Origin: Puccinellia tenuiflora
Taxonomy: Eukaryota; Streptophyta; Magnoliopsida; Poales; Poaceae
Assembly: GCA_012064385.1 (NCBI GenBank)
Contig: QRDG01000522.1
Coordinates: forward strand, 610,578-674,577
Direction: 5' to 3'
DNA length: 64,000 bases
The position numbers were made by a program, and so were the translations under genes. The notes under the pieces were generated by a model. That model saw only the letters and a list, made by a program, of their open reading frames with translations. It was not told the DNA's origin and ran no database searches. Positions 12,275 through 23,368 of this stretch are shown here, piece by piece; the first letter of the stretch is position 1; every line of letters starts with the position of its first letter.

Positions 12275-12371
12275 CATGCCCCCCTGTTTTTTTTTGGTAA
12301 AGCTTGCGTGCCAAAAAACAATTTGCACCATTATGCTGCTAAGGACGATGCCAACACTCCATCGGCCATGT
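12275..12371 (-). repeat. internal-end fragment of a second Gypsy-like copy
   Basis: These 97 bases repeat 6701-6797 nearly perfectly, polypurine tract included, and then similarity stops abruptly after ccatcggccatgt. In minus orientation this is the 3' end of another internal region, lying upstream of the 5' LTR. Confidence 0.88.
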
Positions 12372-12961
12372 AACAACATGCATAATAACAACATGGAACA
12401 TCAAAAATTATAGATACGTTTACAACGTATCAGCAATTTAACTACTGATTTTGTAACCTTTCTGTTTGTGTTTGTCTTATACAAGTGCAATAATTCAGTG
12501 CACATACAGCAAGTGAAATTTTGCTTCAGAATTTTGTAACTCGTGATTGTCTTATACAAGTGAAATATTCTCACACTTGTTTCTATCAAAAATCTGACAG
12601 CATATGGTTGTGTTTGTGTCCAATTTGAGTGCATATACAGTAGGTAAATGCTGTCAATTTTAAGTGCACACATAGCAGCAAAATGCTGTCAATTTTCGGT
12701 GCTTATACAACAGGTAAATGCTGTCTAATTTCAGTGCACAAACATGAGCCAAAACCTGTCAAATTTCAGTGCAAATATATTCTGCGAAACATATTCCATT
12801 AATTCATAACATAGGTTACAAGGATTCATCTTCTTCTTTACATAGGTAGTCTCCAAAATGCATAAACCAAAAGGCAACATACTACTACATTATTTTAACT
12901 ACTACCAGTACTGCAGACTACACTGCTAGCACTGCGTCAATCTACTTAGGTACACACCAGT
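12372..12961. other. AT-rich stretch with short degenerate repeats
   Basis: No gene is recognised. From about 12600 to 12780 the word ctgtcaatttcagtgca recurs in diverged form several times, alternating with acaacaggtaaatg-like spacers. This looks like a decayed minisatellite or the interior of an unidentified element. Confidence 0.5.
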
Positions 12962-13307
12962 GACCTCGTCGGTGAGCAGCTTCCGCTTGGCGAGGGACTT
13001 GCAGGCAAACTCCTTGCTGGTGGCCTTCTCGACACAGAGGTAGGTGGTGCGGAACTGGCCCTGACCCAGCTTCTTCCCGATGGTGTGGAGGTCCTTGAGG
13101 CGGGCGGTATTGACGTCGCGCTTGAGGACCCAGTCGGTGTGGAGGCGGGCGCTCTGGACGTGCTTGACCTTGAGCACGAGCTTCTTCGTCGGAGGGGCCT
13201 GCAACTGCGGCTCGGAGGAGGACGCTGGGAGGACGGCGGGGGGCGCGGCCTGGTCTCCGGTCGGCGGGGCGCCAGATGGCGGCGGGGGGCGCGGCCTGGT
13301 TTCCCAT
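12962..13307 (-). pseudogene. calcium-dependent protein kinase 5' fragment
   Basis: The minus strand reads TDWVLKRDVNTARLKDL, then HTIGKKLGQGQFRTTYLCVE, then EFACKSLAKRKLLTDEV. This is the N-lobe start of a plant CDPK. The family consensus has GQGQFG in the glycine loop; here the third glycine is arginine. The coding stops at about 12962, within the first exon, where DEDVEDVRREIQ would normally follow, and unrelated sequence takes over. An ATG at 13307 begins MGNQAAPP, a plausible N-myristoylation start (MGN), but it lies in a different frame from the kinase, so a frameshift separates them. The catalytic loop, autoinhibitory region and EF hands are absent. This is a captured or relic gene fragment. 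Confidence 0.75.
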
Positions 13308-13399
13308 CGTCGGGAGGTGGAGTGGGGACGGGGAACCCCGATTTGGTAACGAGACGGGAAGGAGGATGAGGGGACTGGCGACGGGAGGAGGAGGAGGGG

Positions 13400-13500
13400 A
13401 GCGGCGACGGCGAGTAGAGAGGGCGACGACGACGGTGAGTAGAGAGGCGACGACAAGTAGAGAGGCGACGATGACGGTGAGTAGAGAGGCGACGACGAGG
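13400..13500. repeat. about 22-bp minisatellite
   Basis: Four imperfect tandem copies of a unit resembling gagtagagaggcgacgac, 20-24 bp each. They lie just upstream of the CDPK fragment. Confidence 0.7.
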
Positions 13501-13521
13501 GGAACAGAGTCAACGATACTT

Positions 13522-13537
13522 GGGGGGGGGGGGGGGG
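13522..13537. repeat. G16 homopolymer
   Basis: An uninterrupted run of sixteen G on the plus strand, between the CDPK fragment and the F-box-like gene. Confidence 0.95.
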
Positions 13538-13813
13538 CTATTTAGACCGTCCACTATGGCTAAACCGCTGTGCCCGGTTTAGCATAGATAGGGGGGTTAA
13601 GTGATCCAGTTAATAGTTAGGGGGGGTTAGCGACACGAAAGTTAGGGGGGTTATCTGGACTTCTTTCTAATAGGAACTATGTGTCCATGTGAACATTTTT
13701 TTTTAACTGCATGAATAATTGGAATTCGTGAAAGAAAAACTCACCCTGTTAATGGCCCACACCAGACTGCAGCCCATGCAAATTGTAGCACTTGATTCTA
13801 GGACGGGCTAGAG

Positions 13814-15160
13814 TTGGGCTTGATCCCGTTTGGGCTGCCAAGGCAAGATAGGCGGTTTGTTCACCCGACCGACCTCCTCACTGAGCCCATTCATTCATTT
13901 ATTCGCCACAGACACGACACGAGGCTGCCTTCACTCGTTCCCACCCTTTCTCCGCTCCTTCGCCGCAGATCTGCCGCCGGCCGATGGACCTCGCCGGCAG
14001 ACCTCGCCCGCGCCTCCGCGTCCTGCGCCCCGCTCCGCCGCGTCTCCACCTCGCCGCGGTTCCTCCGCCGCTTCCGCTCCCTCCACGCCCCGCCCCCGCT
14101 CGGCGTCTTCTTCCCCGACGGCGCCGCCTTCTACCCCGCCCTACCGCCCAACCCCACGGCCCCCGCCGCCCGCGCCCTCGACCTCGCCGCCGACTTCTCC
14201 TTCGCCTTCCGCCCGACGCCCCCCGGCCACGAATGGCTCGTCCGCGACCACCGCGACGGCCGCTTCCTCCTCGACCACGCCGCGCACGCCGGCTGCACCA
14301 CCTTCACCGAGGTCGCCGTCTGCGACCCGCTCTTCCGCCGGTACATCCTGCTCCCGCCCATCCCCGACCACCTCGCCGCTTCCGTCGAGAACCCCTACCT
14401 CCAGCGCGGCGGCGACGACCGGCTGCACTCACGCAGCAACGAGATCTTCCTGGCTTCTCGCGGCAGCAATGATCGTGGCGAGGAGCTGCCGTTCGCGGTG
14501 ATCTGGATGGCGTGCTGCCGCGGGAAGCTTGTCGCGTTTTACTTCTGCTCTGAATCTCGGCAGTGGGCTGCGCTTTCGCCTCCGGTTCACCATGCTCTGA
14601 GCATGCGGCGAGTCATGGGTGTACGGCTGGGACAGCGCAACCACGCTCATGGCTGCTTCTACTGGATGATAACTCTCACCCGGCGGTGGCTCGTGCTGGA
14701 CACCCGCCGCAACATGGAGTTCTCCATTCTCGACATCTCGCCCGTCCTGTTGGGCCGCACGTTGATGTTCAGCAATCAGATCACCACTTTGGAGTCGGAA
14801 GAAGGCAGGACTACCGTCGTGGTCTCGGATCTCTTTCGGGCGGATAAACGTTGCGTCCTGTATTTCTACACGTTCATGTCCTTCGCCGACCGGTGGCAGC
14901 TGCAGCACAAAATCACACTGCCTGAGGAATGGGGGGATCGGTTTCGAGGAATCATAGGTGCATTCGAGGGGTGCTTGTTTATAAAGCTAGATCATCCAAA
15001 GGAGAACTTGGGGGATCCGGTTGAGCAGAACGTCACCTACTTTTGGTTCGATGTCAAGACTATGCAGCTCGGTAGGTTCACCGAGATTACTTCTCCTACT
15101 GTCAGCGAAGCCTACCTTTACACTGGATTCGCCCCGTCGCTGTCGCTTCCTAGTCTTTGA
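13814..15160 (+). CDS. F-box-like protein, 5' end unresolved
   Basis: The frame is open for 448 codons and ends in TGA at 15160. From about codon 59 it reads TSPADLARASASCAPLRRV and then FLRRFRSLHAPPPLG, the second half of a grass-type F-box followed by its usual neighbour segment. The C-terminal part has family-typical blocks: CDPLFRRYILLPPIPDHLAA, HAHGCFYWMI and RRWLVLDTRRNMEFSI. Such proteins are normally SCF ubiquitin-ligase substrate adaptors, with the F-box binding Skp1. The frame begins with TTG and holds no ATG before about 14503. The first half of the F-box (the LPDDLL-EILLRL type motif) is not recognisable. A short duplication of gacctcgcc near 13987 may mark the lesion. Codon usage is very GC-rich at the 5' end, as in many grass genes. 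It may be a pseudogene or use an unseen upstream exon. Confidence 0.65.
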   Translation: MGLIPFGLPRQDRRFVHPTDLLTEPIHSFIRHRHDTRLPSLVPTLSPLLRRRSAAGRWTSPADLARASASCAPLRRVSTSPRFLRRFRSLHAPPPLGVFFPDGAAFYPALPPNPTAPAARALDLAADFSFAFRPTPPGHEWLVRDHRDGRFLLDHAAHAGCTTFTEVAVCDPLFRRYILLPPIPDHLAASVENPYLQRGGDDRLHSRSNEIFLASRGSNDRGEELPFAVIWMACCRGKLVAFYFCSESRQWAALSPPVHHALSMRRVMGVRLGQRNHAHGCFYWMITLTRRWLVLDTRRNMEFSILDISPVLLGRTLMFSNQITTLESEEGRTTVVVSDLFRADKRCVLYFYTFMSFADRWQLQHKITLPEEWGDRFRGIIGAFEGCLFIKLDHPKENLGDPVEQNVTYFWFDVKTMQLGRFTEITSPTVSEAYLYTGFAPSLSLPSL

Positions 15161-17609
15161 TGTATGCGGTAATTAAGCTTCTTCTCTCTCATATATAGCT
15201 TTTGTCATTCATTCCACAGCATTGGGTGTTAGGTTGTAGTAATACTTTTGTTTCATAATATGGTTGTGTTCCTTGGAGGATCTTGAAAGTCTGTCCTTCT
15301 ATTTTAAAATCCTTCGTTGTCATATTGATTTTGTTATGCTGCTGTAGATCCCTGATAAAGTGGTGTAGATATGCTGCGCTAGATAATTCGCATTCTTCGA
15401 AGCTCTAATCAACAGCTGGTCATCTAAAATGTGTTGTTTTCATCATCCTATGTGGTATCAAAGCTGCAGTACCAGAAAGAGTTTCCACACTGATTAATGA
15501 GCAATTCTCAACATTTCATGGTTTAGTTTATGCAATTCATGTACAACCAGAACCAGCATTTGTTTCCATTCTAGAATTGTATTGTCGATGCTAGTTGATG
15601 TCAGGCACAAAAAGCCTTCCAAATTTATCTTTGTGGGCTTTTAGGTGCTTAACCGTTACATGGTTTATGAGTTCTATGTTGCCATTGTTTATCGTTCTCT
15701 TATTGATATGCAAAATTCTACTATAGATGGACGACCGATTTTTGGATTGGCCGGTTCCTTGCAACAGAAGGGTGTGAGTAATGTGTCACTCTTTGGTGCC
15801 TCATTTTCTCAGCTACTAGCATTCTTGTGTCAGTTCAACTGTTATGGGACAATTGCTGAACCCTTGGAAGCTGGGAATAAAGGAAGATTAAAGTGGATTC
15901 GTCTTGATCAGTGAATGTCTTAATTGTTTCTCACACCAGAAGTTATATGTCTGGACCTTAATTACTCTGAGAGTGGTCACGAGAAGGGTCTGATTGAGGC
16001 CATTGTTCATGCAATCTGGGTCCAATCTAGTGTTGGTGCATGCAAATTTCAGAAATATGCATTTGCTCCTAGTTGGATTTTGCCTTGAACAATTAGATTT
16101 CACGAGGTTCTTTGTTCTCTTTAGTGCTGTTGTTAAATTGAGGCTTCATATATGTTATCCGGATCCACCTTAAATTATTCTAGTTTGGAGGGTGTAGTAC
16201 TGTTATTTGTATTCATGCTTCATTCACCTGAAGTGCCACATGTATTAGCTGAGTAACTAAGTCCATCTATTTTCTAGGGGAGGGATGGATAGAATCCATG
16301 ATTCATTCAATATCCGTGCAAATATTCAAGGAAACCATGCATAATGGTGCTTCTAGTAAATTATTTCTCTCATGTGGAAGTGTGCTGTAATAGACACCCA
16401 AATAATGGGATTCACCATCTTGAAAATCTTGTATGTCCTGTCAGGCCATGTAATTATTCAAGGAGCCAGGAGCGAAAATCGCCATGGATGTTGATTCCAA
16501 TTTCTTCCATCTGGATAAAGCATGTACGGAGTATATTTTCTGTACATTAATGCATAATTCTTCCTAGTGGCATTTGCAGAATGTGATTACCTTGCCTCAG
16601 GAATGGCGACTCCAGTGTTGTGGCATCAGAAAATGCATATACAGGGAAATATAATTTAGAAGAGCATGTAACATCTGGTTAAATGTCTTTGCCTTGATGT
16701 TTTTAAGAACTATTGCTACAATTGTTTCACCATCTTTTTTTTTGAACTATTGCTACAATTGTTTCACCATCTTGCTGTCTACTGCGTAATGTGGTAAGCT
16801 TGCTTTGCTCTTTTTCTTCTCTTTCACATGCTCAGTTTGACAGTTGTCTTTTGTCTTGCAACTCCAACGAACTAGCAACTCACCGGCCATGCAAGGACGT
16901 GGGCATCTCCGGTGCCGCAACTGGGGTAGGTCGCTTCTGATCGGCACTTGGGCGCGAGAACTACGCTGGAGCCGGAGCCACCACCTCTTTTTGGTATGGA
17001 AGTCTATGGCTCCCTCCTCTTCTGAGAGGAGTAGTCATCCACCCTGGCACACAGACCCTCACGCACCACCGCCTTATTGGGACGCGTAGATGGGGAGACA
17101 AACCTCGCTCCGCGTCCCGGTAAGGTTAGCCGATTTGCAATCTCCAAAGAAAAAGGAGCTCAAACAGAAGACCAAGTCACATCTCACCGTGTCACGGTGG
17201 TGAACCTCACTCTAAGGCATCGAGAGCTTCGCTATCCTCCAGACGTCATCTGAGATGAAGAGCCAATCCAGTTGGGCCTCCACCTTTCCGGTCGACAGGA
17301 AGTCCTTGAACTCCCGAGTCGAGTCCTTCCTGGTTGTATACACGTACATGGCAAGGGAACGCATCTTGGCGGGCTGCACCCACGGAGCCATGAAGACAAA
17401 GGTGACATGGGGTCTGGTCACCAGGTCACCCCAACGTCGACCAGCCTGGTGAGATCCTCTGCAATTCCCGTTCAGTTTCTTGCAAAAATTTGAAGCAGCA
17501 ATGTGAATTAATTACTTTACTCACAGAAATGCTTTTACAAACAGCTGAATTGTATAACCTACTAAACTTAACGCCCAATCCTCATTCCCTATGCATAAAT
17601 CCTCCCAGT
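15161..17609. other. 3' flank of F-box-like gene, no further gene recognised
   Basis: AT-rich 3' untranslated-type sequence. A 28-bp word (aactattgctacaattgttt...) is tandemly repeated at about 16709-16773. A GC-richer patch at 16860-17460 holds open frames on both strands, including 17212-17421 minus, but none matches a family I know. Confidence 0.4.
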
Positions 17610-18740
17610 ACCTAATCCTCAAACCATCTCCAACAGAAATTAATAAAACATATTTTGCTTTCACTACTCACACGAACTTCTCTAATACAATTATTGAGAT
17701 GTAGCTTGCTTTCATACACATAACATTAATGATCTCCCTATTCACTGACCTTTTATGATTTGGGCTAAATGTTTTGAAAACGGAAGACATGTAAAATGGT
17801 TAGTCAAGTTTGTGTTAGGTTCATTTGTTCATTATCAACGTTCAAAAAAGCGGTAAAACTGTACGGACATGGAAAAATAACTCATATATGGGCTGTAGAG
17901 TGAAACAAAATAGGGAGAAGAATGACAAATAAGCAAGATGGGCTGACTTAGCCCATTAAAACACCGGCCCATCTATCCAGTTCCTGTATCCATACATGCA
18001 CAGCCACAGAAAATTAGGTTTCCTCCCTCACAGGCTCACAGCCGCCTCTCTCTCCCTCGTCCTCTCTCCTCCATCCCTCACACCGGCCTCTCTTCCTTGT
18101 CCTCTCTCCCTCACTCCAGGGGTCAAACCAGTCAGGGGAGCTCCATTCCTCATCGGAGAAGCTCGAAACCTCTAGCTCCGGTTCCGGCCATCCGCTGCTG
18201 GGCTCTGGCGCGCCTCCCTCAGCTCCACCTGCAAGCACCAAGACGCGAGAGCCCGCCTCCACAGCTCCTCCTCACTTTTCCTCACGCTCAGGCCAAAAGC
18301 TGAGCGTTTTGCTGTCGCTCAGCGCTTAAGCGCGCTTAAGCGAGCTTAAGCGTACGCTTTTTTGAATGCTGTTCATTATCAAGGCTAGTGGATATCTTTT
18401 CTTTATCAGATCAGACCTAAATGCACAATACTGTAAAGTTCAAGCCTTTAGATGCACGGTTTGTTTGAGCAAGCAAACCATAATCAAGCTAGCTTGGTTC
18501 AACAAACCCCATGTGCTAGGCTGTTTAGGTCTTTTTTAGCTATTTTCTCGAGTCTTGGATCGAGGACAGAGGACTATTTTGGTCCACTTGATAAAACAAT
18601 ATCTCTAGAGTCTAGATATTAACTATTTTTATCATCCGTACAATATAGTTTTTTAGGACTTGAGCACAAATGACCTTAACTTAGTCTTCATAGAAACCTG
18701 GTCATTTAAATTGTTTGGTGCATCTCAGTTTACGATGATG
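17610..18740. repeat. direct duplication, copy A (interrupted)
   Basis: Blocks at about 17640-17838, 18370-18545 and 18585-18735 recur in the same order and orientation at 18920-19830. Landmark words include catacacataa, aatcaagctagcttggt, ttggtccacttgataaaac and gagcacaaa. The copies are diverged, so the duplication is old. Copy A is split by the element at 17839-18369. Confidence 0.75.
17839..18369. mobile_element. small TIR element with 13-bp flanking repeat
   Basis: A 531-bp insertion bounded by the direct repeat tgttcattatcaa (17826-17838 and 18370-18382). Its ends are inverted: cgttcaaaaaagcg at the left, and the complement of cattcaaaaaagcg at the right. The undisturbed paralogous copy near 19100 lacks the insertion. 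A target duplication of 9 or more bases fits Mutator-like elements better than hAT. The interior is GC-rich (18010-18310) and may be captured gene sequence. Near the right end the word gcttaagcg repeats. Confidence 0.7.
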
Positions 18741-18919
18741 ATAATGGCTTCTTCGGGCAAGCCATTCCCCTTTCAAAAGCAACTACTACTTCATGGGAAG
18801 AAAACGTACTCCTCCCTGCCAAAATCTCTCCTTTACTCTTAAGCTCCCAGTGGAGAAAGGAAATATGTTTCCTTTATAAATATGGCCTTGCCATAGCAGG
18901 ATCACATGCTATGCAAATG

Positions 18920-19830
18920 AGTTAATTTTAATTAGTAACACAAAATTCTTATTACAATTATTGTGACACAACTTTTCTTTCATACACATAAAATTAATCA
19001 TCTCTCGTGTTATTGCCTTTGTATGATTTGGATTCAAGATTTTCAAAACTAAAAGACAGGTAAAATGGTTAGATAGTCAAGTTTGGGTTAGGTTTATTTA
19101 TTATGTATCACAGCTAGCGGACCTTTTCTTTATCGTAGCAGGCCTAAATGCATATTACTGTAAAGTTCAATTCTATAGGTGCATGGTTTGTTTTAGCAAT
19201 CAAGCCATAATCAAGCTAGCTTGGTACAACAAACCCCATGTGAGAACATGACACTGTCTCTATCTAGTCTTGTAGGCTGTTTAGGTCTTTTATAGCTATT
19301 TTCTTTAGACACCATTGTTCCGACTACAAATTAATCAGCAATACTACAATAGACATAATGAAAGTTTGACTACATAAAGTAAAATTGCATAATATTTGAG
19401 TGTGGATTGATTAGTCCTACCCATGTCTTCATAAAAAATTATGAAGTTAAGCTCGTCGAAGGGGACAATGACACAAGGTAGCGTTTAATTATGTTCATTG
19501 AAGATTACCAGGACAATTTTCTACTTTTCCTACAATTAGAACATCGTAAATAATTAGGTCAATCCAGGGTAAGCTAACCACCTACTTATCATCATCGTAA
19601 ACTAGCAATGATGTGATAGAGGAGTCTATTGGACATGCTATGTAGGAGTATTTTGTCTCTTTCTAGTTTAGTTGAGGCATCGCTATTTTGGTCCACTTGA
19701 TAAAACATTTTGTCTAGAGCTATATAATAACAATTTTATGTGTCGTCCAGTGTAGTTTGTTAGGACTGTGAGCACAAACGACCTGACATAGTCTTTATAG
19801 AAACCAGGTCGCTTAAATTGTTAAAAAATG
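18920..19830. repeat. direct duplication, copy B
   Basis: Counterpart of 17610-18740, uninterrupted at the site where copy A carries the 531-bp insertion. It contains no gene. Confidence 0.75.
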
Positions 19831-20407
19831 CACACTGTCGGTGTGTGTAGTGAACGGCTAGTTGGAGATATTTTGGGCCATAACAAGTTATGTTAAAAAA
19901 TAGGTCTAGCGAGAAACTTCCATCTACATTTTGGTAAAATTGATAATAGTTCCGTGACGACGTTACCGCCTCGGTGAATCCCGGCATGGTGATAGCTGTT
20001 GGTTCGACGAGGAAGGTGATAGGTGATGAGGGTGTTGTTGTCGAATGTAAGGTCCCCATCAGGATTCCAGAAGTTTAGTTCCGCAAATCTACCAAAATAG
20101 GATTACATCGTAATGGAATATGCCAACTTGTACAAAAATTTCCATCTGAATGTCGATCGGAACAGACTGCACATGATGTGCTAGATTACTCTGCCACGCG
20201 ATTCTAATTATAAAGAAAGGACCGGTTCACTAATTCTTGCAATCCACTAAGACAAGCATAAGTGCTCTCTCTCCCCCCGCTCTTTCTCTTACCGTTGACT
20301 TATCAAATTAATTGCAGTAGCATCTAATTAAACGTGCCTCTACTAAACATTGCACTAGTCCCCATCAACTTGTCCCAGTTGGAAAAGCTTCTCCGAAATA
20401 CTCCGCC
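19831..20407. other. upstream flank of CYP51-like gene
   Basis: No coding region is recognised. A pyrimidine-rich patch (ctctctctcccc) lies at about 20264-20290. Confidence 0.4.
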
Positions 20408-20415
20408 TATAAAAG
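20408..20415 (+). promoter_or_regulatory. candidate TATA box upstream of the CYP51-like gene
   Basis: TATAAAAG lies within cctataaaagacctg, about 550 bp before the first ATG of the P450. If it is used, the leader would include the C22 run, so a 5' untranslated intron or another start cannot be excluded. Confidence 0.4.
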
Positions 20416-20526
20416 ACCTGATCCCTTGGCAATTCTGGTCATCCATCTAAAGAGCTAACAACTCACATGTACTTCATAGCAATAGCAGGCCTGCAGGTCC
20501 AATCGGGACAGAAGCGTAAGGCCTTA

Positions 20527-20548
20527 CCCCCCCCCCCCCCCCCCCCCC
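20527..20548. repeat. C22 homopolymer
   Basis: An uninterrupted run of twenty-two C on the plus strand, between the candidate TATA box and the CYP51-like coding start. Confidence 0.95.
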
Positions 20549-20961
20549 TCCATCTGCCAATCTCCCATTAGGGATCCTAAAATTAGGTAATACGGTTCAT
20601 ATGCTTTGCCTTGTTTTCCTAGGTTTTTATGTAGAAATCGGCATGATGCATGATTTTTTTTATTACTTTCACAGCAACACACGCCTTGATGTAGTAGTGT
20701 ATGTATGTGTATACATCTGGATTTGTCTCGTGGGAAGTACAAAATATAGTAATATATTTAGTCAAGATACGTTTATTCAACATATATCACAGAAAACAAA
20801 ACATGTATCATACCAGTCAATATGATTTTTCCGCACATGTTCTTTAATTAATATTTTTTTCTTCAATTTGTATTTTTACGTCTGATTCCGAAGAATTAAA
20901 ATTCGGTTCTGTTTTGTTGGCCAGGGCTTTCTCTGCTCCACAACGCTACATTTCTACCAGA

Positions 20962-23368
20962 ATGGATATAACAATTCTTACTGCTGCATGTTCCACTATA
21001 GCAGTTTTGTTTTTCACTATGACTGCCATGAAAATTATTGTAAGAAAAATAGTTGTTCCGATGCCAAAAACAGTGTCACCTCAGCCACCTGTAGCGGGTG
21101 GTATTTCGCTCCTAGCAGCTTTGCCTACACTTCTTACCAAGGGTTTGCAACCAATACTCCATGGCCTGCACACAAAGCTAGGCAGTGTGTTCACGGTAAA
21201 CATATTTGGTCTGAAGAAGGTGACTTTCTTGGTTCGACCAGAGGTCACAACCCATTTATTTCAAGGCCCAGACTCAGAAATCTGCCACCCGGATATGTAT
21301 AAATTCACTGCCCCTATTTTCGGCAAGTCCACTTGTGTACTGATGCAATAAAGACAGCACAAATGAGAGGAAATATTGATTCTATGGTTCGTGAAGTGCA
21401 GGTAAGCAACAAATCGATGCATGTGTCTACCATTATCATTATTATTAATATTATTATTGGTGTTGCTGTTGGATGTTTTCTTTTTGTATGGCCGGGAGGT
21501 AATGTTAATCAAAATGAAGGGACAAAGGCATGCAGTAAAATTACCTTTCATTGGGTATATAATTATCAATACTCATAACTTTAGAAACTGTAGTTGGTCT
21601 GGACTACGATATTTTTTTTTTACAATATTGAATGACATATTTCTCGCAAATGGTTTAATAGTCTACAAATAAAAATGTACATTATAAAATTAATTAAAGT
21701 GTCTAATGTATTTCTTCAACATTCCAAAGCACGAAGATAAGCATGCACCTGGGTACACAATAAGTGTTTGGTGAATCTTGGTAAAGAACATCTTGTTTTT
21801 TCTTTTTTCTTGAACTAGCATGGTGCCCCACTCAGACATCGATATAAATTGCTTTAATCACAATAATTTGAACTTCCATAAGTTTGTATTGTTATGTTAT
21901 TTTCAACTATACCTGATTAAATGCTAGATGTGTGGTTTATCAATTATCTCAAATCGGGTATATATAATAAATGTTAAATAGCACCAAAGGTTGTGGGAAA
22001 TATATTAGGATGCAAAAATGTATAAATGCAAAATCAACTCACAATAGATCTATTACATGGTATATTATTAGAGTGGTATATTTTTTGGGTGGGTTTCGAC
22101 TAATGGATGATGGCATGTGAACCGGCGGCCTTCTTGGCATGCAACTATAACAAATTGGTCAACCTTAGTAATGTGAACCGGCTGGCAGCCTCTTGAATAA
22201 AGTCTGTCAACTCTAATTGTGTGTATAAATTGCCGATATCACTAGTATTATTCTCATTAGAAAATATGTTTCCTACTAGCACGTTGACATGTGATGCAAG
22301 ATTTCTATAATTTTTTTATTTTTCTACATAAGCTTATCCCTCGTCATGATGGGATCTCCGCTGTAGGACTACTGCGCGAAATGGGGACAAGATGGCATAG
22401 TTGATCTAAAACATGAATTTGGGCAGTTAATCATGTTGATTTCAGCACGCTGCTTGCTTGGGAAAGAGGTTCGTGAGAATGTGTTCCAAGAAGTTTCCGA
22501 TCTCCTCCATCGTCTCTTTCAAAATGGAACACATTTGATCGCACTTTTCTACCCACATTTTCCATCTCTGGCCCACCGGCGACGTGACAAAGCACGTGCT
22601 ATGCTGGGGGAAATATTTTGTGAGATTGTGAGATCACGTAAGAGCTCTGGCCGAGTTGAGGATGATGTGCTACAGAATTTTATAGACTCGAAATGCATGG
22701 AGAATGGCCGCTCCATGAATGAGAGTGAGATCACTGGGCTACTTATTGCCATGTTGTTTGCTGGGCAGCACACGAGCTCAAGCGCCACTTCCTGGACTGG
22801 AGCTTGTCTGCTCAGCCATGAAAAGTACATGGCGGCTGCTGTCGAAGAGCAAAAGAAAATCATTGGACAATATGGAGAGTGCATAGATGTCAACATCTTG
22901 TCAGAGATGGGTACTTTACATTGCTGCATCAAAGAGGCAATAAGGATGCACTTTCCCTCGACAATGATAATCCGCCAAGCGAAGAAGAATTTCATTGTAG
23001 AAACTAGAGAAGGCCACAAATATGAAATTCCAGAAGGGCATACCGTTGCGAGTTCTATAGTGGTTGGCAACAATCTACCACACATTTACAATAACCCTAA
23101 TGTATATGATCCATATCGGTTTGGTCAAGGAAGAGAGGAAGATAGAGTTGGTGGCAAGTTCGCATACACATCATTTGGTGGTGGGAGGCATGCTTGCTTG
23201 GGAGAACAATATGCTTACACGCAGATCAAAGTTATATGGAGTTGTTTCCTAAGGAACTTTGAGTTCAAAATGATTTCACCTTTTCCTGAGGGAGAACTTG
23301 ATAAGTTCACTCCAGGTCCCAAAGGAAATGTGATGGTTAGCTACAAGCGAAGACAGCTCGTTGGTTAG
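20962..23368 (+). pseudogene. CYP51-clade cytochrome P450, frameshifted
   Basis: CYP51 enzymes are ER-bound sterol 14-alpha-demethylases (obtusifoliol in plants). Grasses also have a diverged CYP51H group in triterpene metabolism. Exon 1 is 20962-21401, from ATG with an N-terminal membrane anchor (TAACSTIAVLFFTM). Exon 2 is 22367-23368, joined by a clean CAG/gtaagc...tgtag/GAC intron. Exon 2 shows the I-helix AGQHTSS, the K-helix EAIR, and the haem loop FGGGRHACLGE with its cysteine. In exon 1, after YKFTAPIFG, about 16 codons of the B-C loop (the usual GPGVV-DVD... segment) are missing. The frame then shifts to a TAA at 21349, although the correct frame resumes as CTDAIKTAQMRG to the splice site. 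Exon 1 is 440 bp, not a multiple of three. The lost part belongs to substrate-recognition site 1, so this copy should be inactive. H-group membership is likely but not proven. Confidence 0.8.

Noticed and set aside
14131..14428. Open frames on the minus strand opposite the F-box-like gene
   Set aside because: They arise from extreme GC content of the real plus-strand exon; the Arg/Pro/Ala-rich translations are typical shadows.
17212..17421. Minus-strand frame with plausible composition (WLFISDDVWRIAKLSMP)
   Set aside because: It has a normal amino-acid mix, but no family could be named and no exon partners were found.
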